From Aldrovandia affinis (taxonomy: Eukaryota > Chordata > Actinopteri > Notacanthiformes > Halosauridae): a stretch of DNA of 64,000 nt. The notes beneath the pieces are model-generated. The model was not told where the DNA came from. It saw only the letters and a list, made by a program, of their open reading frames with translations, and did no database searches. The position numbers were made by a program, and so were the translations under genes. This document shows, piece by piece, positions 34,901 through 45,869 of this stretch (within the stretch, counting starts at the first letter, position 1; every line of letters begins with the position of its first letter). Where the stretch lies: the NCBI GenBank assembly GCA_029706075.1, contig JAINUG010000037.1, positions 798,501 through 862,500 on the forward strand, written 5' to 3'.

Positions 34901-36243
34901 CGCATCCAGCTGCTCGTAGTCCCCCCGGCCTCCAGGGTGGTCCACATTGAACCAGGTGGTCCATTCAAAGCCATCTAGATACAGAGGGGGAAAATGCCAT
35001 CACTAATTGTGGTGTTAATCAACTGTGTGGGGGTACATCACCATGTTACCCCTGCACAGTAAGCCCACCCTAGAGTCACACAGTTGGACTGAACATACCC
35101 TTTATAATACTTTGACTGCTTTGCATCACAGACAATAGAAAGCAATGTTATAATAATGATTTTCTCCCCGTCTTTCACATTCTTTAACCTGTTACTGTAT
35201 GTACAAAGATTCTAAGAGTAGGAGTGCTAAACTGGTCCTAGATCAGCACTCCTATTAGAATCTTTGTACAAATGGGCCCTGGAGGCAAAATGTTATGATA
35301 CGTGTCACACAATGAGCATGAGGCTCCTTTAGCGTGGTGAGAATACACACATAAACACTTAATACAATTGTGAATACAAGTGGAAACAATCAGTTTTAAC
35401 AGCGCAATCAAGAAACTTATTTCCCAAAGATAATTGTTCTCAGCTGTTGAAGATTAGCCCTACTTTTAGTTGGCAACCATTACCAATTTATTTTCAATTT
35501 ATTTTGACTGCAGTATGATTCATGGGTGAGCAGTTCTGCAGTTCTTTGCATTCTTACAAAACTGACTTCCATTCCATTCTTTCAAAACCATCCATTTCAG
35601 CACCCACTGCCACAGCTCATCTCCACACATCACACTGGGGTCAAACCTTAGAGTGTAACTGTACGTTACTGGCAAAGATTTAATCTTGCAGATTTGAAGA
35701 CAGGTGTCTCTACAGCCTTCCAGACCACAAAGCTTAGGGTGTGACATGAGAAGAACAAATGAGCTCTCTGTCTACAAACAGGCCAAGGGAAGGGGGACCA
35801 GGCGGAGCTAGAATGAGGCACATGACCGGAACACAGCTGTTCACTCCCTGCAAGGCCACTGGTTTAAGACTGAGACACCCAAGATCACTGAATTAGACAC
35901 GGTTATTGACTTCCCACACATTTACATTGGCAGTGGTGTTGTGCGCTGAATTAATGCCAGGAAGTGGACACTACTTTCACGTGCAAAAATACTTTCACAC
36001 ATTTTTTTAAATATTATACAAAAATCTGAAGAGCCACACAGTTGTTCTGCAAGTATGATTCTTACAAACATGTCCATAGGTTCTGGCCAGTTGTCTTGAG
36101 GCTAGGAGGTATTCAGCCACAGGCCAGGATGAAGAGTGAAAACAGAATATGTGTGGTAAACTGTACACAGACAAACCTTGGGCTTGGATACATGATGTAG
36201 CTCCCAGGATGAGGAGGAGGGAACTCACTGATAGACAGCTCAT
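28927..36243 (-). CDS. CILP: Cartilage intermediate layer protein (8 coding exons, 1212 aa)
   Basis: CILP is a secreted matrix glycoprotein of cartilage and other connective tissue, known to bind TGF-beta in mammals. Coding exons on the minus strand, in order, are 36177-36243, 34705-34974, 34006-34185, 33338-33517, 32577-32891, 32199-32307, 31576-31733 and 28927-31286. All junctions are GT-AG and the total is exactly 1213 codons. Residues 1-22 are a signal peptide (MSCLSVSSLLLILGATSCIQ). Next come the FEWTTWFNVDHPGG domain, two thrombospondin-1 repeats (WGPWSEWTACSAQC and WGPWSEWTHCSAQC), a Cys-rich segment (CTLQCAMGKVNAECD), an Ig-like domain (GEYYCRA) and a very large last exon with the long C-terminal part. 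A basic site RGKR before EERTF matches the furin-type site that splits human CILP. Human CILP has one thrombospondin repeat; this gene has two. Confidence 0.95.
33338..33517 (-). other. CILP: CILP exon for second thrombospondin-1 repeat (duplicate)
   Basis: This 180-bp phase 1-1 exon encodes WGPWSEWTHCSAQC, then VRSRSCRVRAQHKEQQC and CKGPPCPG. By eye it differs from the exon at 34006-34185 at about 23 of 180 bases. Similarity continues into both flanking introns, which marks a tandem duplication. Confidence 0.9.
33696..33888. mobile_element. hAT-type MITE (193 bp), near-palindromic
   Basis: Ends CAGGGGTATTCAAATCC and GGATTTGAATACCCCCG are inverted copies. The flanks are an exact 8-bp duplication GGCTAGAC (33688-33695 and 33889-33896). 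The interior is also self-complementary (TGCAGGTATTTGCTCCA against TGGAGCAAATACCTGCA). It lies in the CILP intron between the two duplicated thrombospondin exons. Confidence 0.92.
34006..34185 (-). other. CILP: CILP exon for first thrombospondin-1 repeat
   Basis: This 180-bp phase 1-1 exon encodes WGPWSEWTACSAQC, then VRSRSCSLRTHHKEQQC and CKGPPCPG. It is the upstream partner of the duplicated pair in CILP. Because the exon is symmetric, one or two copies keep the reading frame. Confidence 0.9.
35200..35270. mobile_element. Palindromic MITE fragment (about 71 bp)
   Basis: TGTACAAAGATTCTAAGAGT and its near-perfect reverse complement at the other end form a hairpin. The termini and the GATCTAGGATCAG-like centre match the inner inverted pair of the foldback element at 15624-15760, so both belong to one repeat family. 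It lies in CILP intron 2, the intron between the signal-peptide exon and the WTTW exon. Confidence 0.75.
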
Positions 36244-37268
36244 CCTTGTACTCAGCTGTCACCACTGACCTCTGACCCCTGACGATGACCTTCACACACC
36301 AACCAATCAAAACGCAAGTAATAGTCCAGCAGTAGATCTCCTGTAGAACAAGAGTGGAAAAAAAATATTTTGTTTAGGTAGCCAAGTAATTTCTTTAATA
36401 ACCACTTTCAAAGATCAGCTTCGCTACAGCCGTTGTTTTAGAAATGCTGTTCTACAAACGAAACAAAACCAATCAAGATGTTTAACTACGTTAACTAATT
36501 GGAATGCAGTTTCCTTTCAATATATGCAGTAGACATGGGACTGTTGACTATTGACGATGTACGTATGTCTTTCTTTCGTAATAAAACAGTACAACACCTC
36601 ACATTATGCATTGCCTGAAATGAATTTCAAAGAAACAGAATGGAAAGAATATTCCAGATGTGAGCAGAATCCCCCCACATCTGTGGGAGACATCATGGGG
36701 GTGCCAGGGGAAAGCTAAAGTATTTCTGCAACCATCTACAAAATACAGGCACACCATATTCCCCTTCACATGCATGTACACACTCAAATGTATACTGACT
36801 CACTAAAGTAAATCACTTTTGTAGAATACCTCTAAATATGAAAATATGTATATATATCTCAGGGAAACTCCCATGTATTTTGTATTTTGCAGAACTTTGT
36901 ACATGTGCTGCATGTGTGTATACATCTTAAACTATTTATTCACAAGCTGAGTTTGGTAATGGTTTGGTTATCAGATCTTTGTACGCAATATCCAGAATAT
37001 TTAAAAATCCTCAACCATTAAAAATGTCAAGCTTCCAAAATGAAGGAAAAAAGTTATGACACCATATTTAAGCAGTATCTTCTCACAACTAACAGATAGG
37101 CCTATCTCAATCGAAATGCTTATTTTCTTGTTCATTGCAACCCTTGATAAAATAATTACAGCATTTAAAAAGTAGCCGTTCTGAAAGCATGGAGGTAGAC
37201 AGAGTGATAGAGGGAGAGATAGAGAGAGAAAGAACAGCAGAGCGGTGGAGTATAGAGTATGGTCTTAC

Positions 37269-37302
37269 CTTGTTGAGTGTCCGTGTGTGGCGTACAGTAG
37301 CT
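37269..37302 (-). other. CILP: 5' non-coding exon of CILP (inferred)
   Basis: On the minus strand a sequence ending CACTCAACAAG is followed by a GTAAGACC donor at 37268, about 930 bases upstream of the next acceptor at 36341. A TATA box 25-30 bases further upstream supports a transcription start near 37300. The start codon lies in the following exon at 36243. Confidence 0.6.
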
Positions 37303-37326
37303 GTGCTCAGTCTTCTGTCAGCCTGT

Positions 37327-37334
37327 CTTATATA
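37327..37334 (-). promoter_or_regulatory. CILP: TATA box of CILP
   Basis: TATATAAG on the minus strand lies just upstream of the inferred non-coding first exon of CILP and is well spaced for a start near 37300. Confidence 0.65.
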
Positions 37335-40300
37335 GGGACGTGTAGAACACCAGCACTGGCGCTATGCCACTCACATGAAGCCCAATAAGAGCACGAGGAA
37401 ACAGCTACGCATCCTCCACCAACGCCGTGGTTAAATGGCTGTACATCAAGCGATACACCTAAACACACTGTAGGAGACATGATGCGTTCGGGAGTGCAGA
37501 TTACGATTTTTTTAAAGGATGAGATGGTAGTGGAACCACGTGATTTATTATGTGTCTGCTTTGTACTTTGTAGTTAACACCTTCACTAGATAACGAAGTG
37601 CAAACAAACCCAAAATATACAGCTTTACAAATACAACGCGATGCCAAAAAATACATTTCATGCTGCTTTGATGTATAAAAACCGTTACCAGACGAGATTG
37701 CAGTACTGGGAAATGTTTGCATAATTACTTTGATAAAGAGTGACTCATTCACCATCCATAAGTAGATTTTATAACAGCCAACAGTGCCTTTGATAAACAA
37801 TATACGTTCGGCTGTTAAGATTCACCAGTAGCCTGATAATACAAATCATTTGTGCTACTTAAGAATGTCGACTATAGCAATCCGTTTTGACATATACTTG
37901 TCAGGTTTGATAGCTTCTGATATCGAGACGTCTAATGCCTTATATCAGAAACTCGAGGATTAAATGTTAAAACGGGTTGCCATAATCGACTCCCAGTTTG
38001 TGCAATTTGCCAAATAGAAACGAGCATTGCGCGTATAAAAAATGAAAGCTGGTCGACTTTTAAAAAAACACTAAAATAAAAGCACAAACCTTGATAACTT
38101 CCAATGTTGTGAATAAGATCGTGGACAACGGATAACTATTAAATAAGACATCCAAACACAACCCGTCCGGAGATTATAACTGGGCTATATGAGACATAGC
38201 TTAACATAGCCTATTTAACATTTCTGGGTATAATTATTTACTTTTCAAAATATAGACATTTAAAGATGTCCTACAGATACAGAAGTCAAGTCTATATTCC
38301 TTAGTATTCCTTAATAACAGCAGACAATTTCAACCCTGACCAGAAACAAGTCCCTTGCTCAAAAGTAAACAGAAGTCAAACAAGCTGTTCTTTCACATCT
38401 GCAGCTGCCTCTTTCTGTCAAAATCCAACAACCCCTTCAGTACTCACCTTACTCTGTCTATGTGCCATGCAACAGAAATGCTCATTGGCCCAAAGGCCTT
38501 ATTCTGCTTCACATCACAACAAGGCAATAGACAGATGATGTGAGAGGAAATGAACTCTCCCAGCTAGCATGATTTCCTGTTTGATAACATTGTTTTATGT
38601 CATCAAACTGACTGGCTTTCCCCTGTTCCTGCCATTGATTTACTGTGATTGATTTACTGTTGTCCTACTGTATGTATCTATCAATAATCCCCTGTAAACG
38701 GCTGTCATAGAGTTCTATAGTTGGTGAGCTAATTCCCGTAGTCTATCATTAGCAGTTTTCCTTGAAAAACTATTTTAACCGACAGGGCCTGATGACTGCC
38801 ACAGAAACACATTCGGTCTCATCAATTTCATTCAAATGCCTACAAAAGACAAAATTGCACTTACCTAAAAAACCTTTTAAATACTGATACTGATTTAAGA
38901 TAATGCTTGTTTAGATCCTCCCAGCTCTTGTGGAGATGAAGCAAAGTTTGAGGATCAAATGCTTCCCTCAAGCCTTACACATGTTTCGACATCACTCCAA
39001 AACGCAGGCCCTAGGGATTTCTGTAGCATGGGTGTACTGAGAGCCTGTATTTAATGACTCCAGCAGAGAAGGCAAGCAGAGTGGTCTCTGGTAACAGTAT
39101 CAGGAACATTCTTCCTTCCTCCTTATTCCTCCTGATTTTCAGAGAGAAGCATGCATTATCCAAAATGTACATCGCTGGTCACTGTATGGGCTCGAAAGGG
39201 AAACCTGGAGGAAAATCATTGCAGCATCCGAAGGATGTTTCAATGTTAACACAACAATCAATCAATTTTATAGACATTCTGTGGTGGGGCTTCTAAACAG
39301 CCTGTTTTTCTCATTTTATACAGCATAGTTTCCACTGCAGTAGGTTCTATGGGGAAAAAAGTGGGACGGGGGGTTGGGGGACTGTCAGAGTATTAAGGTG
39401 TTCTTGGGTGATTTTTTTTGCCCCACTTCACGATGTAGGTTGGACTGGTGACTAGTTAGGTCTTTACAGATCATTAATCAGGTCTGGACAACTACTTGAC
39501 TTAAAGGGAAGTGAACTTGAGTTCAGGGGGCCAGTAATGTAGAAACGATCTACTGGCAAAGTCCAGGTCTTACTGAAGGCCCTGCTGTTTCCATTTGAAA
39601 ATGTATTAATTTATTTTCAATCCATTTGCCATCTCCAGAAACGCTATGTGACATACAGAAACAGAACAGAACAGAAAAGGAAAAAAATGGCCTAATGTAA
39701 AATGTATCTTGACTGCTCTTAAGATTGCAGATTATTAGAAATATGTAGCCTAATTCTGTCTGTCCATCTGTGAGACCCTTGCATATTTGTGGATGTGAGG
39801 GCCTTTCTCCATCTGCTATGACATGAAGCCAGAGGCCTTGTTTCAGGTTTTTTAAAAAGAAGCAAGCACACATATCAAATTGAAAAACAGCCAATAGATA
39901 AACATCAATCTTAAAGACATTTGAAGTAAATGACAAAAAAAAAGTATTTAAAAAAATGAAACATGTAAGAATGTAAGGCTTAGTGAATTCCAAGTAAAGA
40001 CGAACAGTCTAAAACAAGCGAATACAATACAAAAGGAACCTTTCCAGCCACAGGTTTCACAAACATAACTCCAAGGAAAAAGAGTGAAATGCAAAAGGAG
40101 TGTGGAGTGGGAAAATGACATAAGTGTGAGCTGGTGCCCTGCAGACAAGTGCTCATTTATCCAGTTAAGAAAGATCCACATCAACAGCTGCATAAGCAAG
40201 ACACGAACAAAACACAGACAAGACATCTGCTGTTACACCTCAGCAAAACAGGATCTTAATCTCTGTCAACGTGTTCCTCACATGCATAGTTTTAGCAAAA

Positions 40301-40430
40301 GAAACTATGATTTTTTAGATGTACACAAACAAAAACTGGTAGAATGCTATATCGAGGCATCAGGGCATACAAGAAAAGGTACAAACACTATCGCAATCTC
40401 CTACACACTGACATAAGGCTCTCGCATATA

Positions 40431-40960
40431 CAGGTAACTATCAAAATAAAGGAAACACTTCAGTAAATGAAGGGTTCTGGTGGCTCTGTTATGGTGTGGG
40501 TGCATTTTCCTGGCATGGTTTAGGTCCACTCAACCCCTTAAAGGGCAAGATAAACGCCAAATCACCTTCATCCTCTAGTGAAGCATTTCTATTCTGATGG
40601 GAGTGGTCTCTTCCAGGATGACAATGCCTGCATCCACAGGGCACGAGTGGTCACTGAATGGGTTGATGAGCATGCAAATGATGTAAACCATATTCCATGG
40701 TCGTCTTAGTCATCAGATCTCAACCCAACTGAACATTTATGGGAGATTCTGGAGTGGCACCTGAGACAGCGTTTCCCACCACCATCAACAAAATACCAAG
40801 TTATGGAATTTCTCATGAAAGAATTGTCCCTCCAATAGAGTTCCAGACACTTGTAGAATCTATGCCAAGGCACATTGAAGCCATTCTAGTGGCAAATGGT
40901 GGGCCAATGCCCTATTAAGACACTTTATGTTGGTGTTTCCTTCATTTTGGCAGTTACTAT
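40431..40960 (+). mobile_element. Internally deleted Tc1-type element (about 530 bp)
   Basis: The left end TA-CAGGTAACTATCAAAATAAAGG and right end CCTTCATTTTGGCAGTTACTAT are inverted copies of the AACTGCCAAAATAAAGGAAA-type terminus. The element keeps only the 3' half of a transposase reading frame in the plus orientation. Confidence 0.85.
40615..40900 (+). pseudogene. C-terminal remnant of a Tc1 transposase
   Basis: In one frame the sequence reads FQDDNACIHRARVVTEWV and, after a stop codon (SS*SSDLNPTEHLWEILE), continues through the Glu segment. The second Asp and the Glu of the DD34E triad remain, the first Asp is deleted, and there are in-frame stops. It cannot encode a working enzyme. Confidence 0.8.
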
Positions 40961-41119
40961 AGATAGACACTTGCTCTAACGCAGATACACAAAGATGTGT
41001 GATTGCCTCTGCTGGTGGCCAAGCACAGCTGAATGATACAGAGCAGACAGGGTGAAAATAGAAACACGAGGCTGACCCGAACAAGGGGTAACATGCTGTA
41101 TCAGCAGAATGATGAGGTC

Positions 41120-41172
41120 TTCCATCTCTCTCTCTTTCTCTCTTTCACTCTCTCTCTCTCTCTTTCTCTTCT
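41120..41172. repeat. CT-rich microsatellite
   Basis: Repeated CTCTCT interrupted by TTTCT, about 50 bases. Confidence 0.85.
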
Positions 41173-42504
41173 GTCATCGCTCTCTCCGGCAACAATGTGC
41201 TGATGACTCCTGCAGTGGCTCAGGGAGGCAGGGAATTAAGGGAGGCAGTTACAGAAGCAGGAAAGGGAACTAGAGTGTTTTTTTGGGACTTAGCCATGGA
41301 GTCTCTCCCTACGCAACAAGAACAATGGTGGCCTCCATACATGTCTGGAGCACAACTCCTGGATGCAAGCTTAAATTTCACTTATATCCTTTAAGACAGA
41401 ACCAACTCAATTAACTCAAATAAAATGATGATGTAGAAAACATATAGCTGAATAGTTGCTGATGGAACACCCCCATAAAGGATGCAAGGAGTGTGTGGGC
41501 ATTGCGGTTTATGGTGTTGGTTCAGAGGACACTATCGGAAAGAGCGCTTGGAGGTTTCATCTTGCTCAATATTAACGTCCTTGGCAAAAGTGAACAGTGA
41601 GTAGGCAAGAAGAGGTGGGCTCCAAAATCCCAATTCCCTAAATCGGATGACTCAGTCATACAAGACCTTCCACAACCCGTGTCTATAAATCACCCTGTCT
41701 AATCTCTCGGTCTCTTCCACTGTGCTTCCACTCTCATAATGCATTTACAACATCCTACGTCTGGCGGCCTTTTACTATGAGAAGAGCAAAATAAAAGCCC
41801 TTGACAAGTGAGGCCTGCTGTGATGGATAGCCATAGGCTCTACTGGGCTGATAGCTCAGCCTGGTTCAGATGAGCTGTGTGTAAGGAAACTCAAGAAGGT
41901 TGAATTTCCTCCGGGTCACAAAGAAACGGCACAGCTCGTTACTCTGTGGGAATACGATTTGTGGGAAGCACAATTTCAACAGAAATGAAAGGAACCGCAT
42001 AGCCAAATAATAGGTACAATGTTTGTGTCATACCCCTAAAGGGAATCAAATCAAATAAACTGTGCAGACCTGCTTTTATCATTTACATAGCCAGCTATTG
42101 TGCCATGACATACAAAACACACAATGGTTTAATTCCCATATTCTTAGGGTGGAAAATTGAATACTGAATGCAGGAAGATAAAGAGCTGGCTAAGAGGTGG
42201 GATCAGCGTATGTGTCCCAGGTTTAACCTCATCAGCAATCTCATCCTGAGGACGTTTCATTAAACCCGTTTTATCGCCTCAGTTACGAGTGTGCCACCAG
42301 TGTGAGGATTAACCAGAATTACTCGTAAAGCTATGTCTCGTAAAAGTATGACTCATCTTTTCCCAAGTATTTTAACACGATGACAAGTCACCTCACGTCT
42401 TCACCAGACACCAGGTCAAAAGTGTAAATTTAAAAAAAGGAAAAATAATAATAATTTGTTAAGTTGTCATTTTAGGGAATTGGTTCTTGTTGACCTACTC
42501 AGCT

Positions 42505-42527
42505 ATTTATTTATTTATTTATTTATT
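42505..42527. repeat. TTTA tetranucleotide microsatellite
   Basis: About six consecutive ATTT/TTTA units. Confidence 0.85.
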
Positions 42528-42645
42528 GGGGGGTCACAACATCACCTCTGGAATACAGCTTCAGACAACTCCTGGAAGATTAGAAGTATTGGCAGCGGAA
42601 GACAAAAAATCTGCATTGTTGCTCAGTCAAGACACTAGAACGAAC

Positions 42646-42710
42646 ACAGACACACAACCAAACACACACACACACGCACACACACACGCACGCACGCACG
42701 AACACACATA
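42646..42710. repeat. CA-rich microsatellite, compound
   Basis: CA units mixed with CGCA and CAAA variants over about 65 bases; a GT run follows at about 42731-42744. Confidence 0.8.
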
Positions 42711-43989
42711 AGTCCATTACTAAACCAAACATGTGTGTGTGTGTTTGACCCTGCAGTAGGCCTGTTATTTTCAAGGGTGGCTTCCTGTCAATATTTCATC
42801 CAAGAAATACAGAATGGTTTGACAAAGGACCATCACAATGATTCAGAACAGTGAAGATAAAGTGGGAGAGGGCAAAGTGTGGCTAAGAAGCAGGTGAAGA
42901 ACAGTAATGGAATACAGAATAGCTGTGAACACAACCGTTTTTTGGCCAAAGCGAGCTGCTGGTGTCAAAATCACATTATGCGTTTTTCCCCACAAAGGCA
43001 TTGTGTTACACAAACTCCCTGACATGCCTCATTCTCAGTCTCCAATCTCCATGGTTTACTGCTCACCACGTGTCATGGTGGAACTTTGAAAATTCCACAT
43101 TTTGCCATTTAAACAAAATAATTCTAAAACAAATTAAGCAAATGAATATCTGTCTTTACTTTGGGGTCATTAATACAATTCCATGATAGCTGCCAATAAA
43201 ACAATAAATACATGCTATTGTTAGGACAACCATCTGCTTCTCATTTTTGGTTAAGGAATTGGCTATCGGACTAATGGCCTGAGCCAAAAGAATGTGCTAC
43301 ATTGCAGTGGGCTTTTGGAATCCAGATTTGCTTAAAGAAATTACAGCAGCCTGATCTCGAATCCAGTTCCATCTTTTAAACACAAGGCTTCTCTGTACAA
43401 GTTCCAGCAGCCTTTTTGGTGAGTTGCTTTAAAATGACAACCCCCTTGGCGTCACCCATTAATTGAATTTATTTCCTAAGTGCAGCTACATCTGGTGGTG
43501 GGCCCGATCTGCTACATTCCAGCTTTTGTCTCAGCGCTGGGCCGTTCCAGACCGTGTCTCTCGGGAACGTGGTGACAGATGCTTACAATGGCCTGCAAGG
43601 CACACTGACCATATCTCTCGCAGAGGGATTCTTGTCTACACTTAAGCAAGAATGGAAATGATTTGTAGGTGGTTGATCCGATAAGTGATTTTTTCCAAAT
43701 TGCTTTACCATGATATATTCACGATATGCATAAACTAAAAAGAAGAAACAGCTAAAATGCATTACACACAGGTTATTTATAAACAAATCCCTAAGTATGT
43801 AAAGGTATGCACGCATGAACTAAAAATGCTTGGACACGGTCTACAGAGACCATATAGTGCAGACAGGAAGTCTGTGCAGTGCAGACAGGAAGTGGTGCCC
43901 CCCCTCCCAAGGGACCAGAGTTCCTGGGGAAGTGATCAGGTGCAACTACACTGCTCATGACTGACACATCTCTATTTCTTATATAAGCT

Positions 43990-44115
43990 TATATTTCTAC
44001 AGCTGGATATTTACTGAAGCAATTGAGGTTAAGTTCCTTGCTGACGGGAACTCAGCAGTACCTTACCCAGGATTCAAACCAATGACCTTACTATTGCCAT
44101 TTAATCACCAAACCG
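43990..44115 (-). mobile_element. Reverse-oriented SINE fragment
   Basis: Read on the minus strand the stretch holds GGTTTGAATCCTGGGTAAGG (the B-box region) followed by a diverged body and TTCAGTAAATATCCAGCTGT. These are parts of the SINE at 48302-48532. Confidence 0.65.
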
Positions 44116-45808
44116 CGCAAGCCTGCCAATCCACCATAACAAAACCAGGATCCAACCTTCACAACCTCAATATTTCCAGTCTCACAGAAACCATTGAAAT
44201 TCACAGTCTGAAATTAGTCTGATCTCACTTTTTTGCATTATGTAGCTGCCACCAACCAGATACTCTGATTTGGATTTAAATCAACATTTGTCCTTGACTT
44301 TGACTTGCAGATAAATGCAACTGTTAGATATTTCCAGCTAAACTGTCTGGATGTTGGAGTAGGCCTATAACAGAGTTAAATGTATTTAAAGGATTCCTTA
44401 CAACTGGGCAATTATTAGAAAATTTAGAGAATGTACATTGGACTTTAGACGTGTGTTCTTAGAATCAAACTGGCCCTTTGAGAGGAATTAACAAAAACAG
44501 AAAACAAGAAACCTAGATTCCTGAATAGTAGGCCAAAAAACTGTTGTACTCAAAGTGGTAGTGGCTCGTTGCTCCCTCTTGTGGTGAAACACATTCCTAG
44601 GTCCGCTTATTGGATGGGAACAACACCTAACGTAAAAGCACAAATCAGAACGAGTGATTTTTGACCATTATCATTACCGCTAGCAGGATTCCAAGAAGCA
44701 CAGTTGCCAAACTGGGGCCACAGATCACAATCAGTGCAAGGACTGCTGCCCCCTGCTGCTCCTGTTTCACATCACCCGGCCTCAGAGTAGGACATCAGCC
44801 AGCACGTGACAACAAACCCTAACGTGGCCATGCTTTCCACTCTCATTCTCTCCTGACGAAGACCGAAGGGATGATGTAGGGTTACGAGTGCCACAACCAT
44901 AATCGTGACCTTCATATATTCTACTGGTTAAGGCCTAAGCTGTACTGCAATACACTCCCTCCATTCCATATCAGCTCATCCGCATCAGTGATGTAAATAT
45001 CTGGGAGCTTTTGGGTCCAGATAGATTCTGGCCCTTAGCTCCCTGTCTCTTCTCAACGTCCCATGGGACCATCCCCCTGTAGAGGCAGCACCGTACAGCA
45101 TTGGGCAACAGTCCCCTTGCCAAGATGCCCAGGTCTTGGCAGAGGTTTAACAAAGCTGCATTGTGCTCTACGTTCAATTCCGTTTTGTGTGCGTGATGTA
45201 ATTGCATTTGATGTCGGTTATTATTTCTGAGGAAGGGACAATGTGCCCTTTATTATTGCCATTAATTTGTGCCAAAACCACAATTTTATTGTAAATAATC
45301 CTCAGAAATATATGGCCACCCGTGTACCGCGTCAAAGATAAGGACCCTGATAGATCAGTGGCTCGACCTCAGAGACGTCTGTGACAGTCGAACCAGACGG
45401 TGGATTCTTTTCTATTTTTTTTATTTTATTACGACTATGCCGACTTATGAAAAGCACACAGGTCTGCTCAGATAACCTGCCAATGTCCTAATCTTGTCCT
45501 TGTCAGAAACAGCTGATTATCAGATCGTACCCTGAATTGCCCCTCTTTCGCAGTCACGTGACTCACATCACAAAGGGACCAGTCTTTCCACACTGCGCGG
45601 ACTTATCTAAAATTGCTCAAAAGGAAGAAATGCTTGAAAACAAACAGAAAACAACAGAGAGATTGTAAAGATAACGCCCGGGGGGTAATTAACGGTGTGT
45701 CTGCAGACTGCACACGCTTACAGTAAACCCCCTCATCCATTGGCTGCTGAGGAGGGTGGAGGTCATAAACCTGGGAAGTGATGTCAGTGGTGTTGACCCG
45801 TGCAGACG

Positions 45809-45816
45809 TATAAAAG
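45809..45816 (+). promoter_or_regulatory. TATA box of the IGFBP-domain gene
   Basis: TATAAAAG lies 61 bases upstream of the start codon, placing transcription start near 45840. Confidence 0.7.
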
Positions 45817-45869
45817 GGTGCCACTGGGTCTCCCCTCGGCACAGGTTAATACATAACACCCAGCGCATA

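Larger units (their letters stand above)
37335..45780. other. Intergenic region between CILP and the IGFBP-domain gene
   Basis: Apart from the Tc1 remnant near 40.4-41.0 kb, a reverse SINE fragment near 43.99-44.11 kb and simple repeats, I see no gene, RNA gene or complete transposon in this 8.4-kb stretch. Open frames are short and without family features. Confidence 0.5.

Noticed and set aside
35200-35270. Hairpin as a microRNA precursor
   Set aside because: The near-perfect palindrome shares its ends with another repeat at 15.6 kb, which favours a MITE.
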